Source: Bradyrhizobium sp.
GTDB taxonomy: Bacteria > Pseudomonadota > Alphaproteobacteria > Rhizobiales > Xanthobacteraceae
NCBI RefSeq assembly: GCF_027307225.1
Contig: NZ_DAHUXJ010000058.1
Span: 1 to 39,434, forward strand
Length of the DNA: 39,434 nt
Direction: 5' to 3'
Shown here: positions 1-6,885 of the stretch, piece after piece
How positions within the stretch are numbered: the stretch's first letter is position 1
How the letters are laid out: each line of letters begins with the position of its first letter
Translations under genes and position numbers: made by a program
The notes under the pieces: model-generated
Told to the model about the DNA's origin: nothing
The model's database searches: none
The model's input: only the letters and a program-made list of their open reading frames with translations

Positions 1-1
1 A

Positions 2-139
2 AGTACAGGCCCATCGCGAAACTCCTTTTCGTGCGCGTGGTGGCTCACGAGTCGGGGCGTTTCGTCGATGGGCCACTGCTGGAAATGTCAAACTTCTACT
101 GCCACCCCGGCAGAGCCGGGGGGTCTCCCATTGGACTAG
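2..139. other. Structured left-edge sequence, possible end of a mobile element or truncated gene
   Basis: The first 74 bases hold a strong inverted repeat. Positions 8-22 pair with 59-74 with one bulged base, and an inner arm pair lies at 29-33/46-50. A second GC hairpin (CCCCGGC / GCCGGGG, three-base loop) lies at about 104-120. A plus-strand frame is open from base 2 to a TAG at 137-139, but 45 codons at a window edge prove little. The block stops exactly at the CTAG that starts the linker of the next repeat, where a first hairpin would be expected. It may therefore be foreign sequence joined to or inserted in a composite repeat. I cannot name it. Confidence 0.35.
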
Positions 140-228
140 AATCATATAATTGGCTAGTGCTCCTTTGATTCCGAAGTTCGTAAACGTGGAGCCGCAATAT
201 GATACGAACTTCGGAATCGGAGCACTAG
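136..228 (-). repeat. Composite palindromic repeat, copy A (linker plus one hairpin)
   Basis: An AT-rich linker bounded by CTAG (136-157) leads into a hairpin. The left arm at 154-182 starts CTAGTGCTCC and the right arm at 203-228 ends GGAGCACTAG. The arms pair over 26 bp. The left arm carries three extra bases (TTT) after its tenth base. The loop is about 20 nt. Read on the minus strand, the order is hairpin, then linker with core CAATTATATGATTCTAG, nearly identical to the linker at 8773-8785. GANTC sites occur in both arms and in the linker. Confidence 0.85.
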
Positions 229-347
229 GGACGATCGGCCGCCAGGACACGAATGCCTGATTGCGCGGTGATTCTGAATTTTAGGATTCTCCGGCCGGCA
301 GGCCGCCGTCGGCTTTTGAACGTCAGGGAAGACGTGCCAGATCGACT

Positions 348-554
348 TTAGGCGGCTGCGTCCAGTTCGGCTTCGGCATCGAGATCGGCGATGACGTCCT
401 CGAACGCGGAGATCGCCTGCTGAACCGCCGCGATCTGCATCAACTCCCAGCTGCTGACCGGCCCGTTGCGGTTCTGAAGCGCGACTACCAGGTCCCGCCG
501 CTGCTCCTTGAGCTGGACGAGCGGCAAGCCGTGGTCCGGCAAATGTTTCAACAT
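348..554 (-). CDS. Small hypothetical protein (68 aa)
   Basis: I do not recognise this protein as a named family. It has 68 residues, mostly helical in character, and is acidic at the C-terminus, which ends in a run of Glu, Asp and Ala. There is no signal peptide or membrane segment. The frame has GC-rich third positions like its neighbours, and a GAGG-type ribosome site lies about 12 bases before the ATG. It stands alone, reading towards repeat copy A. It is divergent from the SDR gene at 787, with about 230 bp between them. It is probably a small cytoplasmic protein restricted to the Bradyrhizobium group. Function unknown. Confidence 0.55.
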   Translation of the reverse strand: MLKHLPDHGLPLVQLKEQRRDLVVALQNRNGPVSSWELMQIAAVQQAISAFEDVIADLDAEAELDAAA

Positions 555-786
555 GATGCTTCAACCCCTCAATTGCACGAAACCCCGCTATACCGGGATT
601 GGTCTGAAGTTCGCTTACAAAAGCCGCGCAAATTTTAACGACCGCCAAAACGGAGCCAAATTGCAGCCTTTCCCGGCAAAACCGGGCTGCCGCTGGTCGG
701 TTTGGCCGCATTGCCAACCGATTTTTGGCCGACGATATTTCTAACGAGATGTTCTCGTCCTGGCGTTGATGCCCCGGAGATCCCCT

Positions 787-1467
787 ATGCACGGAAAGAT
801 TGTGGTCGTGACCGGCGCCTCGGGCGCGCTCGGCCGGGTCGTGGTGGCTTCGGCGCTTGCCAAAGACGCGATGGTCGCCGGCATCGATTACGCCGCATCG
901 GCGATCAAACCCACCGCCGAACGGATCGAGTTGGGCGGCGTCGACCTGACCGATGCCGCCGCGGCCAACAAGGCGATCGATGCAGCCGTTTCGCATTTCG
1001 GCAGGCTGGACGCGTTGGTCAATATCGCCGGCGGCTTTGCCTACGAGACGGCGGTCGAGAGCGATCCAAAGACCTGGCAACGAATGTACGCGCTGAATGT
1101 CCTGACCGCGCTGAACGCCTGTCGATCGGCGATCCCTCACCTCTGCAAATCCAATGCCGGTCGGATCGTCAATGTCGGCGCGATGGGCGCGATCCAGGCA
1201 GGCGCCGGCATGGGCGCCTATGCGGCGTCGAAAGCGGGCGTACACCGCCTCACCGAGGCCCTTGCCGCCGAATGGAAGGGCAAGATCACCGTGAACGCCG
1301 TTCTGCCATCGACGATCGACACCACCGCCAACCGCACCAGCATGCCGGATGCGGACTTTGCGAAATGGGTCAGGCCGGAAGAGCTGGCCGAAGTCATCCT
1401 GTTTCTCGTGAGCGGTGCGGCAAGCGCGGTTACGGGGGCGCTACTTCCGGTCAACGGACGCGTGTAG
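787..1467 (+). CDS. Short-chain dehydrogenase/reductase resembling dihydropteridine reductase (226 aa)
   Basis: The protein has a Rossmann fold with the cofactor motif TGASGALG at residues 9-16, the NxAG motif around N79 and the catalytic pair Y145 and K149 (YAASK). The usual catalytic serine 13 residues before the tyrosine is alanine (A132). The C-terminal stretch around residues 172-194 (VLPSTIDT, ANR, MPDADF, W) resembles quinonoid dihydropteridine reductase, a family that also works without that serine. An NAD(P)H-dependent reductase of a pterin-like or other quinonoid substrate is therefore likely, but the substrate is inferred. The start at 787 is chosen over an upstream ATG because GGAGA lies six bases before it. 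It is monocistronic, and its 3' end adjoins a truncated gene remnant on the other strand. Confidence 0.85.
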   Translation: MHGKIVVVTGASGALGRVVVASALAKDAMVAGIDYAASAIKPTAERIELGGVDLTDAAAANKAIDAAVSHFGRLDALVNIAGGFAYETAVESDPKTWQRMYALNVLTALNACRSAIPHLCKSNAGRIVNVGAMGAIQAGAGMGAYAASKAGVHRLTEALAAEWKGKITVNAVLPSTIDTTANRTSMPDADFAKWVRPEELAEVILFLVSGAASAVTGALLPVNGRV

Positions 1468-1472
1468 GGCGC

Positions 1473-1541
1473 GCCCTGGTCACCGCCCTTGATGCCGTCA
1501 AGCATCTCGGCAGTGATGTGGTAGAGCCCATTTCTGATCAT
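1473..1541 (-). pseudogene. 5' remnant of a GrlR-like regulatory protein gene
   Basis: On the minus strand an ATG at 1541 opens a frame with 23 residues (MIRNGLYHITAEMLDGIKGG then DQG). This matches what I recall as the N-terminus of small GrlR-like proteins (named for a type III secretion repressor), common in Bradyrhizobium. After this point the frame runs into the complement of the SDR gene and similarity stops. The rest of the gene, which should continue with a conserved VMVLRDG-type stretch, is absent. It looks like a gene cut off when the SDR gene was joined to it. The family call is from memory of the conserved start only. Confidence 0.5.
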
Positions 1542-1676
1542 CTTACGCCCGCAATCGATCCCTTTGGCGGAATACCTGCACAAGCACTGCCCGATCAATT
1601 CCGGCCAGAGTTAGAAGGCTGATCTGGGGTAAAATGAGCCGGTGAGTCGCTCAGACCCGTTCCGGAAAGTTTCGTC

Positions 1677-2357
1677 TTGGAAACCGCGCTCTATCTGCCC
1701 GTCAAACGCTTTCTCGAAAAGCTTGGCTTTACGGTCAAGGGCGAGATCGGCGGCTGCGATCTCGTCGCACTTTCCGGCGACGAGCCTCCGGTCGTGGTGA
1801 TCGGCGAACTCAAGCTTTCCTTCAATCTCGAACTGATCTTGCAGGCGGTCGATCGCGCCGCTGCGAGCGACGAAGTCTGGCTCGCCGCCAAATTCTCCGA
1901 ACGCGGCAAGGGCCGGGAGAGCGACGCGCGCTATCGCAATCTCTGCCGCCGCCTCGGTTTCGGGATGCTTGCGGTCACAAAATCGGGCACGGTCGAGGTG
2001 ATCGTCTCTCCGACCACAACGCCTCGCCGCGACAACAAACGGCGCTCGCGCCTGATCGCCGAGCATCGCAAGCGCCAGGGCGATCCTGCACTCGGCGGCA
2101 GCACCCGCGCCCCGATCATGACCGCCTATCGCCAGCAGGCGCTGGCCTGCGCCTCTGCGCTATCGCCCGGCGCACGCAAAGTGCGTGATCTCAAGCCTGC
2201 GATTCCAGACGCGTCAAAGATTCTGCTGCACAACGTGTATGGCTGGTTCGAACGCATTGAGCGCGGGGTCTATGCTCTGACCGACGCAGGACGTGCGGCG
2301 CTCAAACGCTGGCCGCAGCAACCGATCGAGCCCGCCGGCGTTGAGGTCGCACCGTGA
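1677..2357 (+). CDS. DUF2161-family protein with PD-(D/E)XK nuclease-like motif (226 aa)
   Basis: The N-terminal half carries a likely PD-(D/E)XK core: D28 in GGCDLVAL, then E44 and K46 in the strand VVVIGELKLS. This is the usual layout of restriction-like nucleases. The C-terminal part, from about residue 130, is basic and looks like a winged helix (ending in GVYALTDAGRAALKRW). This arrangement matches the proteins annotated DUF2161/COG5482. Their biochemical role is not established, although nuclease or phosphodiesterase activity is often suggested. The start is a TTG; the family typically begins ETALY, which fits this position, and nearby ATG or GTG codons are out of frame. It is monocistronic. 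Confidence 0.8.
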   Translation: METALYLPVKRFLEKLGFTVKGEIGGCDLVALSGDEPPVVVIGELKLSFNLELILQAVDRAAASDEVWLAAKFSERGKGRESDARYRNLCRRLGFGMLAVTKSGTVEVIVSPTTTPRRDNKRRSRLIAEHRKRQGDPALGGSTRAPIMTAYRQQALACASALSPGARKVRDLKPAIPDASKILLHNVYGWFERIERGVYALTDAGRAALKRWPQQPIEPAGVEVAP

Positions 2358-2404
2358 TTGACCGCATGCACAGCCGACCCTGCATAGCTGAGTTGTCACA
2401 CCAG

Positions 2405-2426
2405 TTTCATATTGCAATGCACCATA
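2405..2426 (+). promoter_or_regulatory. Operator-like 22-mer shared with the acetyltransferase promoter
   Basis: The sequence TTTCATATTGCAATGCACCA followed by TA lies about 41 bases before the start at 2468. The same 22-mer, with two differences, lies in the same orientation before the minus-strand gene starting at 3434 (positions 3489-3510). Its core TTGCAATGCA is near-palindromic. It may be a repressor site; the TGCA-rich core recalls PhaR-type sites of polyhydroxybutyrate genes, but that link is only a guess. Confidence 0.55.
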
Positions 2427-2467
2427 ACCATCCCTAGATATCGGCCGCGACAATGATGGGGTCGGCG

Positions 2468-2770
2468 ATGAGCCAGGATTGGAATACGAAATATGGACCG
2501 CGGCGCGTTCGGCGTGATCCGCCTACGCTCGAGGAGGCGATCTTCGCGGCGGCCGGCATCACCGAGGACCTGAGCGAGCAGGCGGAAATCGCGGCCTCGC
2601 TGATGGGCATGCCGATCGAGGCGGTCACTGCCGAAGTCAAGAAGACGAGCCGCATCCAGGCACGTTCCGCAACCCGCGTGATCGCCGGCGAGCAGGGCGC
2701 GCAGCGTTCTGTCGTGGTCGAACGTCGCGTGGTGCGCAAATTCGGCAACGATAAGCGGACCGGCACTTAA
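2468..2770 (+). CDS. Conserved hypothetical protein (100 aa)
   Basis: I recognise the opening (MSQDWNTKYGPRRVR followed by DPPTLEEAIFAA) as typical of a small conserved rhizobial protein without assigned function. The middle (residues 20-60) is an acidic helical region, and the C-terminus is basic (VVVERRVVRKF). There is no signal peptide or membrane segment. ATG codons at 2453 and 2456 are also in frame. The ATG at 2468 is preferred because the conserved part of the family starts there and GGGG lies upstream, but the ribosome sites of both are weak. The promoter carries the 22-mer shared with the acetyltransferase gene, so joint regulation is likely. Confidence 0.75.
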   Translation: MSQDWNTKYGPRRVRRDPPTLEEAIFAAAGITEDLSEQAEIAASLMGMPIEAVTAEVKKTSRIQARSATRVIAGEQGAQRSVVVERRVVRKFGNDKRTGT

Positions 2771-2813
2771 GGCAATTGCGGCGCGTCCAGAAGTCGGCGC
2801 CGCCGTTCGCCCG

Positions 2814-3434
2814 CTACGCAATCTTCCAGCCGTAAAGCCCCAGGAAGAATTTCCAGCAAGCGCGATTAAACTGGATGACCGCGCGGGCGGCATTGATCGG
2901 CGTGATAGCTGCCGCTCGCACCTTTTCCGGCTGAGGCTGCTGTTCCAGGTCAATCGTCCCTGCGGATTCGCCATGACGGAAGGTCAGATGCGCGCCAAAC
3001 TTGTTGGCGAGCGCCCGCATCGCGTCGTTCTGCGCGCCAGTGGTAATCCGCAACGTGCGATAGCCTTCGGTCCGCGCTTCCTCGATCAGCTTTCGGAATA
3101 AAATGCTGCCGATGCGCTTGCGACGAAGGTCCGCCTCCACGCTAAAAGCAATCTCGGGCTGAAGGTCCTGTGCCGTTTCCGGTGGATGAAGTTCCGCGGC
3201 GCCTCGCACCACGCCGTCTTCGAGATAGGCGATGACGAGCGTACCGTCGCTCGCGCATTTCGCGGCATATCGCTCGATGAAGCTATGATCGATGAAACCG
3301 TGGAACCGGTCATGGCGGCTTGCATGATCAAGCCTCAACAGATGCTCACGCAATAGCGTCAGCGTTTCCCGCTGGCTGAGCGCCCGAACCGTGCCCTTGG
3401 CAACGGTCGAAGCGGCAACGTCTTGGTAGTTCAC
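2814..3434 (-). CDS. GNAT-family N-acetyltransferase (206 aa)
   Basis: The acetyl-CoA binding motif A is visible as RRKRIGSILFRKLIEEA, preceded by the strand AFSVEADL and followed by the strand TLRITT and a helix with the pattern NDAMRALANKFG. This is the standard GNAT layout. The substrate cannot be told from sequence. The C-terminal 50 residues are extra and basic with aromatic residues (ACWKFFLGLYGWKIA) and might associate with membrane or a partner. The start is a GTG at 3434, six bases after GAGGAGA; the TTG two codons upstream would sit directly on the ribosome site. The promoter has the 22-mer at 3489-3510. Confidence 0.85.
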   Translation of the reverse strand: MNYQDVAASTVAKGTVRALSQRETLTLLREHLLRLDHASRHDRFHGFIDHSFIERYAAKCASDGTLVIAYLEDGVVRGAAELHPPETAQDLQPEIAFSVEADLRRKRIGSILFRKLIEEARTEGYRTLRITTGAQNDAMRALANKFGAHLTFRHGESAGTIDLEQQPQPEKVRAAAITPINAARAVIQFNRACWKFFLGLYGWKIA

Positions 3435-3488
3435 GTCCAATCTCCTCGTGGCAGCCCTCGAGGAGGCGTCGAATCCCTAGACCACTCA

Positions 3489-3510
3489 TATTGTGCATTG
3501 CAACATGAAA
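3489..3510 (-). promoter_or_regulatory. Operator-like 22-mer before the acetyltransferase gene
   Basis: Read on the minus strand this is TTTCATGTTGCAATGCACAA followed by TA, matching 20 of 22 positions of 2405-2426 in the same orientation to its gene. It lies about 54 bases before the GTG at 3434. A TTGCA just upstream on the same strand extends the TGCA-rich character. Confidence 0.55.
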
Positions 3511-3569
3511 TGCAAGGCCGCGTTCGGCCCCGGCGCGATCATCGTTAATCGCCGCGATTGCAGCCCGAG

Positions 3570-3968
3570 CTAGAGGACCATCTGGGTCTGCGTCACCACC
3601 GCGACGAGCTTGCCGTCTTCGGTTTCAAGCCGCGTTTGCCAGACCTGCGTGCGCCGCCCGCGATGGATCGGCGTCGCGGTCGCAATGACGGTCATCCCCT
3701 CCTTCGCGCCGCCGATGAAGTTCGTCTTGCTTTCGATGGTTGTCGTACCTTTGGCATCCTCGGGTAAATTGATCACCGTTGCGGCCGCGCCCACCGAGTC
3801 CGCAAATGCCATCACCGCTCCGCCATGAACGATGTGGCCGAGCGTACAGAGGTCGGGACGGACCAGCATGCGCGCCACGACGCGGTCCTTGCCGGCTTCG
3901 ACGAAGGTCACGCCCTTCAATTCCGCAAACGGCATCTTCATTGATTGAATTTTTTCAAGCGGCGTCAT
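3570..3968 (-). CDS. PaaI-family hotdog-fold thioesterase (132 aa)
   Basis: This is a small hotdog-fold acyl-CoA thioesterase of the PaaI/YbgC superfamily. The signature HGGAVMAFADSVGAAAT holds the HGG turn and the acidic residue (D of ADS) on the long helix that acts in catalysis. The following strands (TTTIESKTNFIGGA, EGMTVIATATPIHRG) are typical of the fold. Length is normal for the family. The likely role is hydrolysis of a CoA thioester in the cytoplasm, with substrate unknown. The ATG at 3968 is chosen over the upstream in-frame GTG because GGGAGGA lies directly before it. It is downstream of the M20 peptidase gene on the same strand, separated by repeat copy C. Confidence 0.88.
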   Translation of the reverse strand: MTPLEKIQSMKMPFAELKGVTFVEAGKDRVVARMLVRPDLCTLGHIVHGGAVMAFADSVGAAATVINLPEDAKGTTTIESKTNFIGGAKEGMTVIATATPIHRGRRTQVWQTRLETEDGKLVAVVTQTQMVL

Positions 3969-4025
3969 TCGCTGTCCTCCCACGCGCGCATTTCAAAGCC
4001 CGGACGCGAGGTTTTCAACTGCCAC

Positions 4026-4099
4026 CTAGTGTCCCGATTCCGAAGTTCGTAGCATTTTACGGAGCCACGTTTCGAACTTCGAAACCGAAGAAACACTGG
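4026..4099. repeat. Palindromic repeat, copy C (single, partly decayed hairpin)
   Basis: The left arm 4026-4049 reads CTAGTGTCCCGATTCCGAAG then TTCG. The right arm, about 4073-4099, is its imperfect complement and ends CACTGG instead of CACTAG. The arm sequence is of the GAAGTTC class, like copy A. It lies three bases from the stop codon of the deacylase gene on the minus strand. No linker or second hairpin is evident. Confidence 0.75.
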
Positions 4100-4102
4100 C
4101 GG

Positions 4103-5383
4103 CTACACCTTTTCCACCCCGCACCATTCGGCGATGAAGAGCGCCGTAGCCTTGGTCGATTTGCGCAAGGATTCGAGATCGACATATTCGTTGAAGCCGT
4201 GCATTGCCGCGCCGCTCGCACCAAAACACAGAGACGGAATGTTGTGGTTCAACCCGTAGAAGCGCGTGTCCGTCAGCGCGGTGAAGGCAAGTTCCGGCAC
4301 CGCGCCGCCGTAAACCGCGTCATATGCTTTCGCGAAGGCGGCTTCCGCCTCCGACGAGTCCTTCAGCTCATAGCCCTCCGAAAGAAACCCGCACCATTCC
4401 ACGCCGGGCGGATTGTTGGCGAGGAAGCGATGGCCTCGCGATGCCGCGGCGACGGACTTCAGAATCTCTTCCTGACAGTCGGCCACAGACCAGCCGGGCA
4501 GAATTGCGATCCGGCAATCGACGTCACACCACGCTGGCACGCTCGAGGCCCAGTCGCCGCCCTTGATGATACCGGGATTGAGGTTGATTGGATGAGTTAC
4601 CTTGCCGAAGTGGCGATCGGCTTTGGCGCGCTCATTCCATTCGGCCTCGAGTTGCTGCAGCGATTGAATCAGGTGATACGCCGCAGTGATGGCGTTCGAT
4701 CCACTGCCCGCCTCGAACACATGAACGGGATGACCGCGCACCTTCAGGCGAAACCAGATCACGCCGACCTGCGAGCGCACCATCTTGCCATTGGTCGGCT
4801 CCGGTATCAAACAGGCGTCAGCCCGATAGCCGCGCTGCAATGTTGAGAGCGCGCCGAGACCCGTGCTTTCCTCTTCAATGACCGACTGAAAATGAATCCG
4901 CGCAGCCGGCTTGAGGCCGGCGGCCCTGATCGCGTCGAGCGCATAAAGCGCGCCAATGGTGCCGGACTTCATGTCGCACGCGCCACGCCCGTACATGCGA
5001 CCGTCCTTTACGACCGGAGCGAACGGCGGCGTTTCCCACATGTCGCGCGGTCCGGCGGGGACGACATCGCAGTGGCCTTGCAGGATCAGCGACCTGCCGC
5101 GGTCACTCGCCGGCCGATAGGTGCCGACAACGGTGCGAGCTTTGGAGAAATCGTGCTCGATCGGGCCAAAGCCGCGCAGTTCCCTGAGGTCCTCGACATC
5201 GATGTGCCAGTCGTCGACTTCGTAGCCGCGCTCGCGCAGGAGGTCGGCGATCATGTCCTGACACGGGCCCTCCGCGCCGCGCGTCGAAGGAATCGCGACA
5301 AAATCGCGGGTCGTCGCCAATTGCGCGTCAAAATTGGCATCGACCGCATCCTGGATCTTCTGTGTGATATCGTCTGAGTTCAT
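4103..5383 (-). CDS. M20-family ArgE/DapE-type deacylase (426 aa)
   Basis: This is a zinc metallohydrolase that cleaves amide bonds of N-acyl amino acids or small peptides in the cytoplasm. Metal-site motifs of the M20 family are all present: GHCDVVP, the bridging aspartate and neighbours in GRGACDMKSG, the catalytic glutamate pair in SVIEEESTG, an acidic PEPT segment, and a late histidine in AAMHGFNEYV. The insertion with HPVHVFEAGSGSNAI is the dimerisation domain. The length of 426 is usual for ArgE/DapE-like deacylases. The exact substrate is not deducible, and genes of arginine or lysine synthesis do not lie nearby. The ATG at 5383 (MNSDDI) is preferred because the upstream in-frame extension looks non-coding. 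Confidence 0.88.
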   Translation of the reverse strand: MNSDDITQKIQDAVDANFDAQLATTRDFVAIPSTRGAEGPCQDMIADLLRERGYEVDDWHIDVEDLRELRGFGPIEHDFSKARTVVGTYRPASDRGRSLILQGHCDVVPAGPRDMWETPPFAPVVKDGRMYGRGACDMKSGTIGALYALDAIRAAGLKPAARIHFQSVIEEESTGLGALSTLQRGYRADACLIPEPTNGKMVRSQVGVIWFRLKVRGHPVHVFEAGSGSNAITAAYHLIQSLQQLEAEWNERAKADRHFGKVTHPINLNPGIIKGGDWASSVPAWCDVDCRIAILPGWSVADCQEEILKSVAAASRGHRFLANNPPGVEWCGFLSEGYELKDSSEAEAAFAKAYDAVYGGAVPELAFTALTDTRFYGLNHNIPSLCFGASGAAMHGFNEYVDLESLRKSTKATALFIAEWCGVEKV

Positions 5384-5520
5384 CGCCCCGGAGTTCCCCG
5401 TCAGTCCTGACCAGGCGATTATAGCAGCGAACCTCGCCCGGCATACTCGGTGTGGTTTGAGAATCACCGCCGTCTCGATAGACTCTGTTTCTGGACTTTG
5501 CTGCCACGGGAAAATCTTCG

Positions 5521-5832
5521 ATGACCGAACGTCATGTCACATTCTTGCCCGCGCGCTTCGGCAACCGGGTCGCGACGGGAAAGCTCGCTTTCCTGGCCGT
5601 TTTGGGACTGCTGGCGTTTGCCTCCGCGGCTCAAGCGACGGTTCTCTCGCGTGAGCAGGACATCCTCGATTTGAAGCTCGGGCAGCGCGTAAGAATCGAC
5701 GACGGAACGTGTCCCGCGGGCCAGATCAAGGAAGTGTCGGGTGCCAAGATGGGAGAAGCCGGGGTGGTTCGGGCGCGGAAGTGCGTCCCCCGCACCGGGC
5801 CCAAGATGAAACCGGACCGGCCGGTGAGGTAG
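5521..5832 (+). CDS. Small secreted protein of unknown function (103 aa)
   Basis: A basic N-terminus is followed by a hydrophobic stretch (LAFLAVLGLLAFASAAQA, about residues 22-39) with a signal-peptidase site near AQA. The mature protein is about 64 residues. Its core (ILDLKLGQRVRIDDGTCPAG, then QIKEVSGAKM and VRARKCVP) resembles small exported rhizobial proteins annotated as DUF6719, though I am not certain of that number. Two cysteines, in GTCP and RKCV, could form a disulfide bond in the periplasm. It is likely monocistronic, diverging from the deacylase gene. Function unknown. Confidence 0.75.
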   Translation: MTERHVTFLPARFGNRVATGKLAFLAVLGLLAFASAAQATVLSREQDILDLKLGQRVRIDDGTCPAGQIKEVSGAKMGEAGVVRARKCVPRTGPKMKPDRPVR

Positions 5833-5981
5833 AGACGGACCGCCGCCTCAAATCAGAAAGGCCGGTCGATTCCAATGGCCTCATCAGTCATTCGGACGAG
5901 TTCGCCCCATGACTGACAGGGACGCGGGCAAGCCGCAAAAGCTTTCCAGGGACTGACGGCGCCGAAAAAACGACTCGTTCG

Positions 5982-6533
5982 CTATTGGATGAACTCGCCG
6001 CATTTCTGCACCGTACTGTCGGCTGCTCCCCAAGGCATGATCGGCACCGACGAGGTCGAATTCTTTGGCGAACCTTCGATCAGCTTGTCCGAGTAGACCA
6101 TGTAGACCAGCACATTGCGCTTGGCATCGCAGCCACGAACGATCTGCATCTTCTTGAAGAAGAAAGAGCGACGTTGCCGGAACATGTCGTCGCCCTGCCC
6201 CAGCTTTTCCTTGAAATGGATGGGCCCGATCTGACTGCACGACAGCGAAATATCCGAGACCTGCTCGGCCACGCCCAGCCAGCCCTTGACGCCGCCCTTC
6301 TCGGGCACCGTGAAGTGACAGGCCACGCCCTCAACCTCGGGATCGTCAACGCCATAGGTCGCAAGCTTGTCGTTGGGGCTGAGCAATTTGAACACCGTGG
6401 AACGGCGAAAGATCAAGTCGGGCTCGTCCGCCGCTAGGGCAGCCGTTGCCGCCGAGGCCAGCAGAGCTGCCATCAGCAACAGGAGGCTGATTCTCAATCT
6501 TCGGTCATAAGTTTGCCGTGGGGCGCATGGCAT
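5982..6533 (-). CDS. creA: CreA-family periplasmic protein (183 aa)
   Basis: The mature part matches the CreA family: LIFRRSTVFKLLSPNDKLAT, the DDPEVEGVACHFT region, ISLSCSQIGPI, RRSFFFKKMQIVRGCD and VYMVYSDKLIEGSPKNSTS. CreA is a periplasmic protein of unknown biochemical function known from E. coli. A signal peptide spans about residues 14-36 (leucine-rich core, ending AALAA). The start is the ATG at 6533 with AGAGGAGG five bases upstream; an upstream in-frame start lacks such support. It is a single gene diverging from the L,D-transpeptidase gene. Confidence 0.9.
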   Translation of the reverse strand: MPCAPRQTYDRRLRISLLLLMAALLASAATAALAADEPDLIFRRSTVFKLLSPNDKLATYGVDDPEVEGVACHFTVPEKGGVKGWLGVAEQVSDISLSCSQIGPIHFKEKLGQGDDMFRQRRSFFFKKMQIVRGCDAKRNVLVYMVYSDKLIEGSPKNSTSSVPIMPWGAADSTVQKCGEFIQ

Positions 6534-6885
6534 GGAAGCCTCCTCTAACCTGACTGCGATGACGTGAACACCTTCGTCCCCGAAGATCGGGATCAAAAGG
6601 GTCGGCAACCCGTTGATCGACCGCGGGTTTGACTGGGAACCCGGGTCGATCGACGGCTGATGGTAATGGGTGCGGATTTTCCAACGGAGCTGTCAAATGA
6701 GGTGGACCCCCGATGTAGGGGCCGGCCGGCCCGGCGGAAAGGTCCTGAATTAGCGTGGCGTTAACATTAAGTGAGGCTTTTTTGTTACGCTTGGGGACAG
6801 ATCACCGCTTCCAAGGCGTTCAACTGGTGAAGGCGTACCTCGTCTGCAACACTCAACCAGAAGCTGGAAAACGGAAGGCACACGC
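6534..6885. promoter_or_regulatory. Divergent intergenic region, creA / L,D-transpeptidase
   Basis: About 350 bp separate two divergent genes and should hold both promoters. An AT-rich patch at about 6758-6790 (GTTAACATTAAGTGAGG followed by a T run) is the most promoter-like stretch upstream of the gene at 6886. I see no repeat, small ORF or riboswitch here. Confidence 0.4.

Noticed and set aside
508..744. Plus-strand frame of 78 codons before the SDR gene
   Set aside because: It overlaps the small gene on the other strand, has no ribosome site, and its codon use is unlike the neighbours.
154..1245. Minus-strand open frame of 363 codons through copy A and the SDR gene
   Set aside because: It crosses a repeat, a small gene and the SDR gene; its composition is typical of out-of-frame GC-rich DNA.
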